Positions 7,148-15,696 of a DNA stretch of 18,746 nucleotides are shown here, piece by piece. Numbering within the stretch: position 1 is the stretch's first letter; each line of letters begins with the position of its first letter. The notes beneath the pieces were generated by a model. The model saw only the letters and a program-made list of their open reading frames with translations, searched no databases and was not told the origin of the DNA. This DNA is from Thermoleophilia bacterium (lineage in GTDB: Bacteria; Actinomycetota; Thermoleophilia; Gaiellales; Gaiellaceae). The stretch is from assembly GCA_013362295.1 (NCBI GenBank), contig JABFWJ010000477.1, positions 1 through 18,746 on the forward strand, given 5' to 3'. Made by a program: the position numbers and the translations under genes.

Positions 7148-8958
7148 GTGCCCTCGCCCGGCGCCGAGGTGACGCCGATCGTGCCGCCGTGCGCCTCGGC
7201 GATCGCCTTCGAGATCACGAGCCCGAGTCCCGTTCCCGGAATCGCCTGCTCGGTCGCGGTCGAGGAGCGGAAGAACCGCTGGAAGAGCCGGCTCTGCTCG
7301 GCCGCCGGGATCCCGATGCCGGTGTCCCGGATCTCCGCCACGGCGTGGCTGCCGTCGACGAAGGTGCGCGCGGTCACACGCCCTCCGGCCGGCGTGAACT
7401 TGAGCGCGTTCGAGACGAGGTTTCCGATCAGCTGCGCCAGACGCTCGCGGTCGCCGGTGACCGGCGGGACGGGATCCAGCTCGGCGACGAACTCCACCTC
7501 GCGGGAGCGCGCGAGCGCAGCGGACGATTCGACCGCGTCGCGCACGATCTCGTCGAGCTGTGCCAGTCCGAACTGCAGCTGCAGGCCGTTGGCGTCGAGC
7601 CGCGCGACGAAGAGCAGGTCGCCGACGAGCCGCTGCAGCCGCTCGGAGCTGCGGTAGACGATCGCGAGGAACCGCTTCTGCTCGTCGTTCAGCTCGCCGG
7701 CCTCGCCCTCGCGGATCATCTCGAGGAAGCCCATCATCGACGTGAGCGGCGTGCGTAGCTCGTGCGAGACCGTTGCGACGAAGTCGTCCTTCAGCCGGTC
7801 GAGCTCACGCTGCTGCGTGACCTCGCGCAGCGTCCAGATGCGGCCGATGAAGCCGCCGCGGTCGTCGAGCACGGGCGCCGTGAAGCCCTGGAAGACGCGG
7901 CCGGTGACCGTGTCCTCGAACTCGTTGAACGTCGCGACCTCCGGATTCGAGCGGAGCTCCTCCATCGACTCCCTGTACTCCTCCTCGTCGCGGATCCGGT
8001 GCGAGACGGAGAGCAGACGGTCGACGACGGTTCCCTCGTAGCGCATCCCGAGCTCGCGGGTGAGGTTGACCAGCGGCCGGTTCGCGAGCTGCACGTGCCC
8101 CTCGGCGTCCGAGAGCAGGATCCCGTCGATCGTCGAGTCGAGCACCGCGCGCAGCACGTTGGCGAGCCGCTCGAGATCGACGTTCTGCTCGGCGAGCTCG
8201 CGTGAGTGGCGGGTGAGCGCGTTCGACATCTCGTTGAACGCGACCGCCAGCTCGCCGATCTCGCCCGCGCCCTCAGGCGGCACGTGAACGTCGCGCTCGC
8301 CCGCCGCGACACGCCCGGTCGCCTCCACGATGCGCCGGAGCGGTCCAACGACGCTGTGGAGGAAATAACCGACCATGCCCGCAAAGAGCAGGATCGTGAT
8401 CCCGATGCCGGCGGCGGCGAGGATCACCCCGCGGTGCTGGACGTCGGCGATCCGTGCGCGCTCCTCCGTCGCGAAGCGGTTTTCGCGCCGGATGAACGGG
8501 TCGATCAGGTTTCGCAGCTCGTCGACGCGGCGCTTGCCCTCGGTCGTTGCGGTCTCGACCTCGGGGCCGGAGAGCTTGTGCGCCGCAAGCGCCACGACCG
8601 GCTTCGACCAGTCGTTCACGTAGGAGCGCCATTTCTGCTCGACCGTGGCGGAGAACGAGCCGGGCGCGAGCGCCTTCAGGACGCGTGTCTCCCCCGGCAG
8701 CCGGGCCTGCGCGTCGCGCCAGGAGTCGAGGAAGCGGCGGTCGCGGGTGATCACATAGCCGCGGGTGCCGGTCTCGACGTCGAGGATCAGCTTCTCGAGA
8801 CGGCTCGCGGCCACGACCGATTGCTCGGCCCGCTGCTCGGTGCCCGTGAGCCGGCGCACCTCCCGGAGCGACTGGAGAACGAGGGCGAACACCACGACGA
8901 GGAACACGACCACGATTCCGCCCGCGAGCAGGATCCGGGGGACGAGTCCGAGGCGCAT
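7099..8958 (-). CDS. Membrane sensor histidine kinase (CHASE3-HAMP-PAS-HisKA-HATPase)
   Basis: This 619-residue hybrid-free sensor kinase autophosphorylates on histidine in response to a periplasmic or cytoplasmic signal. It has a transmembrane helix at about 8-30, a CHASE3-like extracellular helical domain at about 38-175 (ETGTRGYVITRDRRFL at 62-77 is characteristic), a second membrane helix at 177-200, HAMP to about 253, PAS at about 265-385, and HisKA with SHELRTP and phosphorylatable His399. The ATPase domain has the N-box NLVSNALKF (513-521), DTGIGI (545-550) and GTGLGL (575-580). It is the first gene of the minus-strand run, divergent from the ABC-F gene across 19 bp, and its 3' end overlaps the sugar kinase gene. 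No response regulator lies next to it, so its partner is elsewhere. The ATG at 8958 lacks a Shine-Dalgarno and may be leaderless. Confidence 0.93.
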   Translation of the reverse strand: MRLGLVPRILLAGGIVVVFLVVVFALVLQSLREVRRLTGTEQRAEQSVVAASRLEKLILDVETGTRGYVITRDRRFLDSWRDAQARLPGETRVLKALAPGSFSATVEQKWRSYVNDWSKPVVALAAHKLSGPEVETATTEGKRRVDELRNLIDPFIRRENRFATEERARIADVQHRGVILAAAGIGITILLFAGMVGYFLHSVVGPLRRIVEATGRVAAGERDVHVPPEGAGEIGELAVAFNEMSNALTRHSRELAEQNVDLERLANVLRAVLDSTIDGILLSDAEGHVQLANRPLVNLTRELGMRYEGTVVDRLLSVSHRIRDEEEYRESMEELRSNPEVATFNEFEDTVTGRVFQGFTAPVLDDRGGFIGRIWTLREVTQQRELDRLKDDFVATVSHELRTPLTSMMGFLEMIREGEAGELNDEQKRFLAIVYRSSERLQRLVGDLLFVARLDANGLQLQFGLAQLDEIVRDAVESSAALARSREVEFVAELDPVPPVTGDRERLAQLIGNLVSNALKFTPAGGRVTARTFVDGSHAVAEIRDTGIGIPAAEQSRLFQRFFRSSTATEQAIPGTGLGLVISKAIAEAHGGTIGVTSAPGEGTCFRVEIPLEPEEAAA

Positions 8959-8964
8959 CGACAG

Positions 8965-8971
8965 ATAGTTT
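8965..8971. promoter_or_regulatory. Overlapping divergent -10 elements, histidine kinase / ABC-F
   Basis: The 19-bp gap between the two start codons holds an AT-rich core. On the plus strand TAGTTT (8966-8971) lies 6 nt before the ABC-F ATG, exactly the -12 to -7 position if transcription starts on the A of ATG. On the minus strand AACTAT (8970-8965) lies 6 nt before the kinase ATG, with the key -11A and -7T. Neither gene has a convincing Shine-Dalgarno or TTGACA -35. This supports leaderless transcripts from a shared bidirectional promoter. Confidence 0.5.
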
Positions 8972-8977
8972 CACCGC

Positions 8978-10837
<1,860 letters not shown>

Positions 10838-10846
<9 letters not shown>

Positions 10847-10870
10847 TTCGGCGCAGCCGAACCAGATTCG
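10838..10870. terminator. Bidirectional terminator-like hairpin between convergent genes
   Basis: The sequence folds as CGAATCTG-A-TTCGGC / GCA loop / GCCGAA-C-CAGATTCG: a 15-bp stem with one A.C mismatch and a 3-nt loop. It contains the ABC-F stop codon and sits between the convergent ABC-F and LLM oxidoreductase genes. There is no U-tract on either strand, so it may act as an I-shaped terminator or mRNA 3' protector. A related arm, CGAATCAGGTTC (10895-10906), spans the stop codon of the opposite gene. Confidence 0.7.
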
Positions 10871-10898
10871 AGCTCTTCGGACTGCCACCGCGGGCGAA

Positions 10899-11762
10899 TC
10901 AGGTTCCGATACTTGACGCGACCGCGCGGACCGACGACTCCGTGATCGGGTCGAGGACGAGGATCGCCTCGTCCGCGCCGGCCTCGGCGAGCGCGCGCAG
11001 GTGCTCGCCCAGCGCGCCGGCCGGAACCGCCTCGACGTCGCGCGGGCGCTCGGCTGCGGCCTCCACCTCGACGAGCACGCACGCGCTGCGCTCGAGCTCC
11101 GCCGGATCGCGCCCTGCATGCTCCGCCGCCTCCGAGATGCCGGCGTTGTGCTCGGCGAATCCGTCCGGGGTGTTGCCGTAGTGGGTGAACCACGTGTTCC
11201 ACGCATCGACGTGCGGGAGTGCGATCGCGAGCATGCGCGGCCCGTTCGCGCCGATCATCAGCTTCGGGGCGCGCGCCGGCGGTGGCAGGAGCACCGCATC
11301 GCGAGTCGTGTGGTAGCGGCCCTCGAAGGTCACGCGCTCCCCGGCGAGCAGCCGGCGGACGATCGTGAAGGCCTCTTCGAAGCGTCCGACCATGTGATCC
11401 GTCGGGAAGCCGAAGGCGCGGAACTCCTCCAGGTTCCAGCCCGCGCCGAGCGCGACGACGAGCCTCCCGCCGCTCAGCTCGTCGACCGCGGCAGCCTGGC
11501 GGGCGAGGATCCCCGGGGGGTGGAACGCGGTACACGCGACGAGCGGGCCGAGCTCGACGCGCTCGGTGACGCCCGCGAGCCACGCGAGTGTGGCCCAGCA
11601 GTCCCACGGCCCGCGCTCGGGGCGGCCGTCGTCGCGGTAGAGCACGTGGTCGCCGACCCACAGCGAGTCGAAGCCGCACTCCTCGGCGGCCCGCGCCAGC
11701 GCCGCGAGCTCGTCGCGGCGCACGACGCGCTCCACCTCCGGCAGCTGGACGCCGACCCTCAC
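10899..11762 (-). CDS. LLM-class flavin/F420-dependent oxidoreductase
   Basis: This 287-residue protein has the luciferase-like TIM-barrel fold, whose actinobacterial members usually use coenzyme F420 as hydride carrier. Recognisable parts are VRVGVQLP at the N-terminus, LARAAEECGFDSLWVGDHV, VELGPLVACTAFHPPGILAR, the strongly conserved DELSGGRLVVALGAGWN, and KLMIGANGPRML. The GTG at 11762 is chosen because it begins the first barrel strand and overlaps the SnoaL-like stop as GTGA (11759-11762). An ATG-type frame upstream to 11819 would add 19 residues without family similarity. It is the last gene of the pdtaR-clpS unit and ends at the convergent hairpin. The substrate cannot be read from the sequence, and F420 use rather than FMN is inferred from family and lineage. 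Confidence 0.9.
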   Translation of the reverse strand: MRVGVQLPEVERVVRRDELAALARAAEECGFDSLWVGDHVLYRDDGRPERGPWDCWATLAWLAGVTERVELGPLVACTAFHPPGILARQAAAVDELSGGRLVVALGAGWNLEEFRAFGFPTDHMVGRFEEAFTIVRRLLAGERVTFEGRYHTTRDAVLLPPPARAPKLMIGANGPRMLAIALPHVDAWNTWFTHYGNTPDGFAEHNAGISEAAEHAGRDPAELERSACVLVEVEAAAERPRDVEAVPAGALGEHLRALAEAGADEAILVLDPITESSVRAVASSIGT

Positions 11763-12148
11763 GCCCAGAACGCCTCGAACGCCGGCGGGTCGGACGGTAT
11801 CGCCGTGATCCGCTTCCACACGCCGCGTGCGTGCTCGATCAGGAGCACTTGATCGATGTCGAGGGCCCGGCCGAGCCGCCTGCCCTGCGCGCGGTAGACG
11901 GCGACCGCATGCTCGTCGTCGGCGAGCGCCCAGCGCAGCGTGCTCAGGTACGTCCCGTCGGTCAGTCGCCGCGTGTCGCGGAAGAGGTCGAAGATGCGCG
12001 CGCGCCCGCTGTACTCCTGCGCGACGGGGACTGTGCCGTTGACGATCCAGACCGCGTCTTCGGCGATCACCTCGAACAGCGCGCGCGGGTCGCCGCCCCG
12101 GAACGCGTCGAAGACGCGGCGGATGCCCGCGAGCGCGTCAGCGTTCAA
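11759..12148 (-). CDS. SnoaL-like (NTF2-fold) protein
   Basis: This 129-residue single-domain protein of the NTF2/SnoaL cone-shaped fold begins with the typical helix (MNADALAGIRRVFDAFRGGD), followed by LFEVIAEDAVWIVNG and the strand pattern ending in VWKRITAIPSDPPAFEAFWA. Members include polyketide cyclases, dehydratases, isomerases and many proteins of unknown role. The start appears to be TTG at 12148, which gives an 11-nt overlap with the end of clpS; no ATG or GTG lies close by in frame. Its stop overlaps the start of the LLM oxidoreductase gene. The tight coupling suggests the two act on a shared small-molecule substrate, which is inference only. Confidence 0.8.
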   Translation of the reverse strand: MNADALAGIRRVFDAFRGGDPRALFEVIAEDAVWIVNGTVPVAQEYSGRARIFDLFRDTRRLTDGTYLSTLRWALADDEHAVAVYRAQGRRLGRALDIDQVLLIEHARGVWKRITAIPSDPPAFEAFWA

Positions 12149-12431
12149 GAGGCGCCATCGTCAGCCCGTAGCCCTCGAGCTGTGCGTGGTAGAGCTCGGC
12201 CAGCTCGCGGTGGCCGGACCACACGAGCGCCTGTCCGCTCGAGTGGATCTTGTTGGCGAGCGCCATGCCCTTGTCGTAGTCGACCCCGGGGATTGTCTGC
12301 GCAAGCGCGAACGCGACGCCCTCGAAGGTGTTGTGGTCGTCGTTGAGGACGATCACGCGCCACGCCTCGCCGGTGCCGGAGCCGCTCGTGCGCCGGGGAC
12401 GGAGCTTCGGCGGTGTCAGCGTCTGCGTCAT
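12138..12431 (-). CDS. clpS: ATP-dependent Clp protease adaptor ClpS
   Basis: ClpS binds N-degron substrates and hands them to ClpA- or ClpC-type unfoldases for proteolysis. The 97-residue protein has a disordered basic N-terminus (1-22) and then the ClpS core. VIVLNDDHNTFEGV (27-40) carries the Asn30-Asp31-Asp32 pocket residues, KIHSSGQALV carries His63, matching E. coli His66, and the C-terminus ELAELYHAQLEGYGLTMAPLE is typical. The substrate-binding residues are intact, so it should recognise N-end residues. The ATG at 12431 overlaps the stop of the upstream ANTAR regulator as ATGA (12428-12431), so its synthesis is probably coupled to that regulator. No clp ATPase gene lies in the window. 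Confidence 0.93.
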   Translation of the reverse strand: MTQTLTPPKLRPRRTSGSGTGEAWRVIVLNDDHNTFEGVAFALAQTIPGVDYDKGMALANKIHSSGQALVWSGHRELAELYHAQLEGYGLTMAPLER

Positions 12432-13003
12432 GACTGGTCGAGCGTAGCGATCACGGCCTCGGCGATCACCTTCAGCGGCCGTCCGGACACCTGGCTCGCG
12501 CGCCGGAGACGGTCGAACGCTGCCGTCTCCGAGAGTCCTTCCTTCTCCATCAACAGCCCCTTCGCACGCTCGATCGCCTTGCGCGCGGCGAGGGCGTCCG
12601 CGAGCGACTCCGCCTCCTGGCGCACGGCGGAGAGCTCCTCGTGTCGCGCCCGCGCAGTTGCGATCGCCGGCACGAGGTCTTGCTCGCGGAACGGCTTCAC
12701 GAGGTAGCCGAAGACGCCGGCCTCGACCGCGCGGCTCACGAGCTCCTCCTGGCCGTAGGCGGTGAGCATCACGATCGGGATCGGCCGCTCGTCCAGGATC
12801 CGCTTCGCAGCCTCGATGCCGTCGAGCCGCGGCATCTTCACGTCCATGATCGCGAGCTCGGGATCGTGCTGGCGCGCGAGCGCAACGGCCTCCTCTCCGT
12901 CGCGCGCCTCCGCCACGACCTCGTGGCCGGTGCGCTCGAGCAGGTCGCGCAGGTCGAGCCTGATGATCGTCTCGTCTTCCGCGATGAGGATGCGCACGCA
13001 CAT
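12428..13003 (-). CDS. pdtaR: ANTAR-domain response regulator, PdtaR-like
   Basis: This two-component regulator acts on RNA: ANTAR outputs bind paired hairpins in nascent transcripts to control termination. The 191-residue protein has a receiver domain (3-120) with acidic residues in LIAEDE (6-11), phospho-acceptor Asp54 in AIMDVKMP, Thr81 and Lys103 in YLVKPF. A coiled linker follows, then the ANTAR domain (about 128-185: ARKAIERAKGLLMEKEGLS). Similarity to Mycobacterium tuberculosis PdtaR (Rv1626) is high by eye along the length. The partner kinase is almost certainly the PdtaS-like gene at 13296-14708, separated only by the small HesB-like gene. The start may be ATG 13003, or GTG 12997 (VRILIAEDE), which would put GAGTCT at the leaderless -10 position. 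The gene heads a unit with clpS, the SnoaL-like gene and the LLM gene. Confidence 0.93.
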   Translation of the reverse strand: MCVRILIAEDETIIRLDLRDLLERTGHEVVAEARDGEEAVALARQHDPELAIMDVKMPRLDGIEAAKRILDERPIPIVMLTAYGQEELVSRAVEAGVFGYLVKPFREQDLVPAIATARARHEELSAVRQEAESLADALAARKAIERAKGLLMEKEGLSETAAFDRLRRASQVSGRPLKVIAEAVIATLDQS

Positions 13004-13009
13004 AGACTC
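13003..13009. promoter_or_regulatory. Overlapping divergent -10-like elements, pdtaR / HesB-like gene
   Basis: TAGACT (13003-13008) on the plus strand lies at -12 to -7 if transcription starts on the A of the second ATG (13015) of the HesB-like gene. On the minus strand GAGTCT (13009-13004) lies at the same distance from the GTG at 12997 of pdtaR. The two overlap by five bases. The two ATG codons are only 8 bp apart, so conventional leaders are impossible without running into the other gene. Confidence 0.42.
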
Positions 13010-13011
13010 GC

Positions 13012-13275
13012 ATGATGCTGCAGATCAGCGACGAAGCCGTGGGCGCGTTGCGCCAGATCGGGACTCTCCGCATCCGCGGCGTGGAAGCCGACGGCGAGAT
13101 CGAGCTGGAGATCGAGGAAGCGACGGAGCCGGTCGCGGACGACGTCGTCGTCGAGCGCGACGGCGTCGAGGTCTACCTCGACCCGGTCGCCGCGAACGCC
13201 CTCGAGGACCAGGTCCTCGGCATCCACGCCCACGACGACCACTTCCACTTCAGCTTCGACGACCAGGCGGGCTGA
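13012..13275 (+). CDS. HesB/IscA-fold-like small protein lacking cysteines
   Basis: This 87-residue acidic protein has the layout of actinobacterial HesB-like proteins: an N-terminal MLQISDEAVGALRQI helix, a strand LRIRGVEADGEIELEI, then VVVERDGVEVYLDPVAANAL and a C-terminal strand. True IscA/HesB proteins bind Fe-S clusters through three cysteines, including a C-terminal CxC. Here there is no cysteine at all, and the C-terminal strand instead reads HAHDDHFHFSFDD (72-84), with four His and several Asp. Loss of Fe-S binding is therefore expected; binding of another metal is speculative. The start is ATG 13012 or, better for leaderless transcription, ATG 13015. The gene is divergent from pdtaR by 8 bp and convergent with pdtaS across 20 bp, so it sits inside the two-component locus. 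Confidence 0.75.
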   Translation: MMLQISDEAVGALRQIGTLRIRGVEADGEIELEIEEATEPVADDVVVERDGVEVYLDPVAANALEDQVLGIHAHDDHFHFSFDDQAG

Positions 13276-13295
13276 AAGGCTCGAGGTTCGGTGCT

Positions 13296-14708
13296 CTAGG
13301 CGGGGAAGACGACCTCGGCGCGCGTGCCGCCGTCCGACTGCAGGTCGAGGGTCCCGCGCAGCTCGTCGTGGACGAGCGCGCGCACGATCGAGAGCCCGGT
13401 TCCGGAGGGCAGCTCGTCGCCCAGCCCCGACCCGTCGTCGGCGATCGCGAGCACGACGTCGCCGTTTCGCCGCGCAAGCTCGACACGCACGCGGTCACCG
13501 CCGTGCTCGAGGGCGTTCTGCAGGAGCTCGGCGAAGACGAGCGCAAGCGCGGTCGCGCGTGCCCCAGGGAGCAGCACGGGCTCGAGCGTCGAGGTGACGT
13601 CCTTGCCGCCGCCGACCCCCTGGACGAGCATCGCCCGCAGGCGGTCGATCAGATCGGCGAGCTCGACGTCCTCGTCCCGCCGCTCCGTCAGCAGCTCGTG
13701 GACGGCAGCGATCGCGAGGATGCGGTTGACGGAGTGCTCGAGCGCCTCGCGCGGATCGATGGTGTCGGCGGAGCGCGCCTGCAGGCGCAGCAGCGACGCG
13801 ACCGTCTGCAGGTTGTTCTTGACGCGGTGGTGGATTTCTTGCGCGAGGACGCCGCGCATCACCGCCCGGCCGTGCTCGAGCGCGACGGCGGCGTGCGTCG
13901 CGATCGACGCGAGCAGCTCGCGGTCGACCTCCGTGAACGCCGTCGCGCGGTCCGCGACCAGCTCGCCGATCTGCCGTCCCCGCCAGCGCAGCGGCTGCCT
14001 GATCGCATGCGTGCTCGCGACGCCTTCGGGCCACGCGATCCGGCCGTCGTCGAGCACGAGCGCCGCGCCGCTCGCGTGCAGCGCGTCCATCGTCGTCTTG
14101 ACGATCGCTTCCAGTGACTCCTCGAGGTAGAGGGACTCCGAGACGGCTTCGGAGATGCGCGCCAGCGCCTCGAGCTCGTGCACGCGGCGCTGTGCCTCGG
14201 AGTAGAGCTTCGCGTGCTCGATCGACTGCGCCACCTGCGCTGCGATCGCGAGCAGGAGGTCGACCTCGTCCTCGGAGAACGCGCGCGGCTCGCGCGTACG
14301 CACGTTGAGCGCGCCCTCGAGCGTCCCGTCGCGCGTCGTGATCGGCACGGCGAGGATCGACTCGTACTCGTCCTCTGGCAGATTCGGGAAGTTCTTGAAG
14401 CGCGGATCGAGGTGCGCCTGCGACTCCAGCATCACCGGCGCACGCGCCGCGGCGGCAGTGCCGGTGATCCCTTCGCCGGGACGCATGCGCGGCCGGCGCG
14501 TCATCTCGTCGATCGCCGTGCCGTGCGTTGCCCGGAGCACGAGCTCGTCGGCGCGCTCGTCGTAGAGATAGACGAAGCACGCGTCGGTGTGCAGGGCGTC
14601 CGGCACCTTGGTCGCAACGAGCGACAGAACCTCTTGCAGGTCGAGCGTCGAGTTCACGGCCTCGATCGTCTCCGTCAGCAGACGCAGGTGGCGTTCGCGC
14701 GTGTCCAT
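13296..14708 (-). CDS. pdtaS: Cytoplasmic GAF-domain histidine kinase, PdtaS-like (HWE/HisKA_2 type)
   Basis: This soluble sensor kinase should phosphorylate the ANTAR regulator. The 470 residues from ATG 14708 hold a GAF domain (about 20-165), a second shorter GAF-like domain (about 180-282), and a HisKA_2 dimerisation region with EIHHRVKNNLQTVASLLRLQ (291-310) and phospho-accepting His293, as in M. tuberculosis PdtaS. The ATPase domain has N-box AELLQNALEHG (394-404), ADDGSGLG (423-430) and GTGLSIV (436-442). M. tuberculosis PdtaS has GAF-PAS; here the second sensor domain looks more like a reduced GAF. An in-frame extension to 14771 would add 21 residues with no domain and would run into the divergent gene. 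There is no membrane segment. Unlike in M. tuberculosis, kinase and regulator genes are neighbours here. Confidence 0.93.
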   Translation of the reverse strand: MDTRERHLRLLTETIEAVNSTLDLQEVLSLVATKVPDALHTDACFVYLYDERADELVLRATHGTAIDEMTRRPRMRPGEGITGTAAAARAPVMLESQAHLDPRFKNFPNLPEDEYESILAVPITTRDGTLEGALNVRTREPRAFSEDEVDLLLAIAAQVAQSIEHAKLYSEAQRRVHELEALARISEAVSESLYLEESLEAIVKTTMDALHASGAALVLDDGRIAWPEGVASTHAIRQPLRWRGRQIGELVADRATAFTEVDRELLASIATHAAVALEHGRAVMRGVLAQEIHHRVKNNLQTVASLLRLQARSADTIDPREALEHSVNRILAIAAVHELLTERRDEDVELADLIDRLRAMLVQGVGGGKDVTSTLEPVLLPGARATALALVFAELLQNALEHGGDRVRVELARRNGDVVLAIADDGSGLGDELPSGTGLSIVRALVHDELRGTLDLQSDGGTRAEVVFPA

Positions 14709-14717
14709 CCGCGACGA

Positions 14718-14727
14718 AGGGTACGCT
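14718..14727. promoter_or_regulatory. Overlapping divergent -10 elements, pdtaS / DUF2269-like gene
   Basis: The 25-bp gap contains AGGGTACGCT. Read on the plus strand it gives TACGCT (14722-14727), exactly -12 to -7 from the GTG at 14734. Read on the minus strand it gives TACCCT (14723-14718), which places the start site at 14711, 3 nt before the pdtaS ATG. The two hexamers share the central TA. No TTGACA-like -35 is visible on either side. This supports near-leaderless divergent transcription. Confidence 0.48.
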
Positions 14728-14733
14728 CGCCCC

Positions 14734-15207
14734 GTGTCCACGGCCCAGTGGCTCGTGATGCTGCACATCACCGCAGCGTTCTTCTACGTCAGTGGCTCCG
14801 TCGCGGCGGGAATCCTCAACGTGCTCGCGATTCGCGCGGAGCGTCCGAGCGAGAGCGCATATCTCCTGCGACTCGTGCGCGTCACCTTGCCGGTGATCGG
14901 CGTCGGCGTCGCAGGCACGCTCGTCTTCGGACTCTGGCTCTGGCATGAGCGGGGCTACAGCTTCGGCGCGGCGTGGATCTGGGCCGCTCTCGTCCTCTGG
15001 GTGATCGCGGGCGCGCTGGGCGGCATCGGCGGCAGGCACCAGGAGCGCTCGCGCAAGCTCGCCGAGCAGCTCGCGGCGAGCGGCGACACGAGCACCGACG
15101 AGCTCCGTGCGCTGCTGCGGGACTCCCGCGGCAACGCGATCTCCTGGCTCGCAGGTGCGGCGACGATCGCGATTCTCGTCCTCATGATCTGGAAGCCCGG
15201 CTCGTGA
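14734..15207 (+). CDS. DUF2269-like integral membrane protein
   Basis: This 157-residue protein has about four predicted membrane helices: LVMLHITAAFFYVSGSVAAGI near the N-terminus (split here as the first 20 or so residues), VTLPVIGVGVAGTLVFGLWLW, AAWIWAALVLWVIAGALGG, and ISWLAGAATIAILVLMIW at the C-terminus. A basic and acidic loop of about 40 residues (HQERSRKLAEQLAAS and on) lies before the last helix. The pattern resembles DUF2269 proteins, whose function is unknown. The GTG at 14734 is preferred over upstream in-frame starts because it places a TACGCT -10 at the leaderless distance and avoids overlap with pdtaS. Its stop overlaps the next gene as GTGA. Confidence 0.78.
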   Translation: MSTAQWLVMLHITAAFFYVSGSVAAGILNVLAIRAERPSESAYLLRLVRVTLPVIGVGVAGTLVFGLWLWHERGYSFGAAWIWAALVLWVIAGALGGIGGRHQERSRKLAEQLAASGDTSTDELRALLRDSRGNAISWLAGAATIAILVLMIWKPGS

Positions 15208-15638
15208 TCGCGTTCAGCCGCCCGTTTCTCCCGCTCTTCCTGCACGTGCTCGGGGCGATGGCTCTCGTCGGCGCGGTGCTCGCCGTCGTGATCGTCTCGT
15301 TCGTCGCCTGGCGGCGCTCCGACCTCGCGATCCTGCGCAACGCCGCCTTCTGGGCGCTCGCCGCCGTCGGGATCCCCTCGTACGTCCTGATGCGCGTCGG
15401 CGCGCAATGGATCTACTCCAACGAAGGCTTCAGCGGTCACGGCGACCCGACCTGGCTCGGGATCGGCTTCTTCGTCGCCGACGCCGGACTCCTTCTGCTG
15501 CTCGCAACCACGGTGCTCGCGTACTGGTGGAAGCGCGTCGGCAAGACTGTCGTCGGCCGCATCGTGGCGGGGCTGGCCGCCCTCTACCTCGTGCTGCTGG
15601 CCGTCGCCTGGATGGCGATGTCGGGCAAGTGGAGCTAA
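15204..15638 (+). CDS. Small integral membrane protein, second of a tandem pair
   Basis: This 144-residue protein has about four membrane helices: FLHVLGAMALVGAVLAVVIV at the N-terminus, a helix around FWALAAVGIPSYVL, WLGIGFFVADAGLLLLLATT, and IVAGLAALYLVLLAVAW before a short tail. Its layout and the N-terminal LH motif parallel the preceding DUF2269-like protein (LHITAAFF against LHVLGAMA), so the two may be diverged paralogues forming a complex. The GTG at 15204 overlaps the previous stop as GTGA, showing coupled translation. I do not recognise a named function. No transporter or enzyme motif is visible. Confidence 0.78.
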   Translation: MIAFSRPFLPLFLHVLGAMALVGAVLAVVIVSFVAWRRSDLAILRNAAFWALAAVGIPSYVLMRVGAQWIYSNEGFSGHGDPTWLGIGFFVADAGLLLLLATTVLAYWWKRVGKTVVGRIVAGLAALYLVLLAVAWMAMSGKWS

Positions 15639-15683
15639 CACAAGTATTACGTGAACAGAGGGATTTTCCTCGCAAGCGGGCAA

Positions 15684-15689
15684 TAGGTT
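15684..15689 (+). promoter_or_regulatory. -10-like element of the PRC-barrel gene
   Basis: The 58-bp gap upstream is AT-richer than its surroundings. TAGGTT lies 7 nt before the GTG at 15697, one base off the ideal leaderless spacing, which would give a 1-nt leader. No clear Shine-Dalgarno or -35 is visible. Confidence 0.35.
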
Positions 15690-15696
15690 CGCAGCC

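Noticed and set aside
12432..13073. In-frame upstream extension of clpS
   Set aside because: It lies over the ANTAR regulator in another frame and has no similarity to ClpS; the ATG at 12431 with ATGA overlap fits the family length.
15639..15696. AT-richer gap considered as a small RNA or riboswitch
   Set aside because: The 58 bp are too short for a known riboswitch and show no stable stem; a simple promoter explains it.
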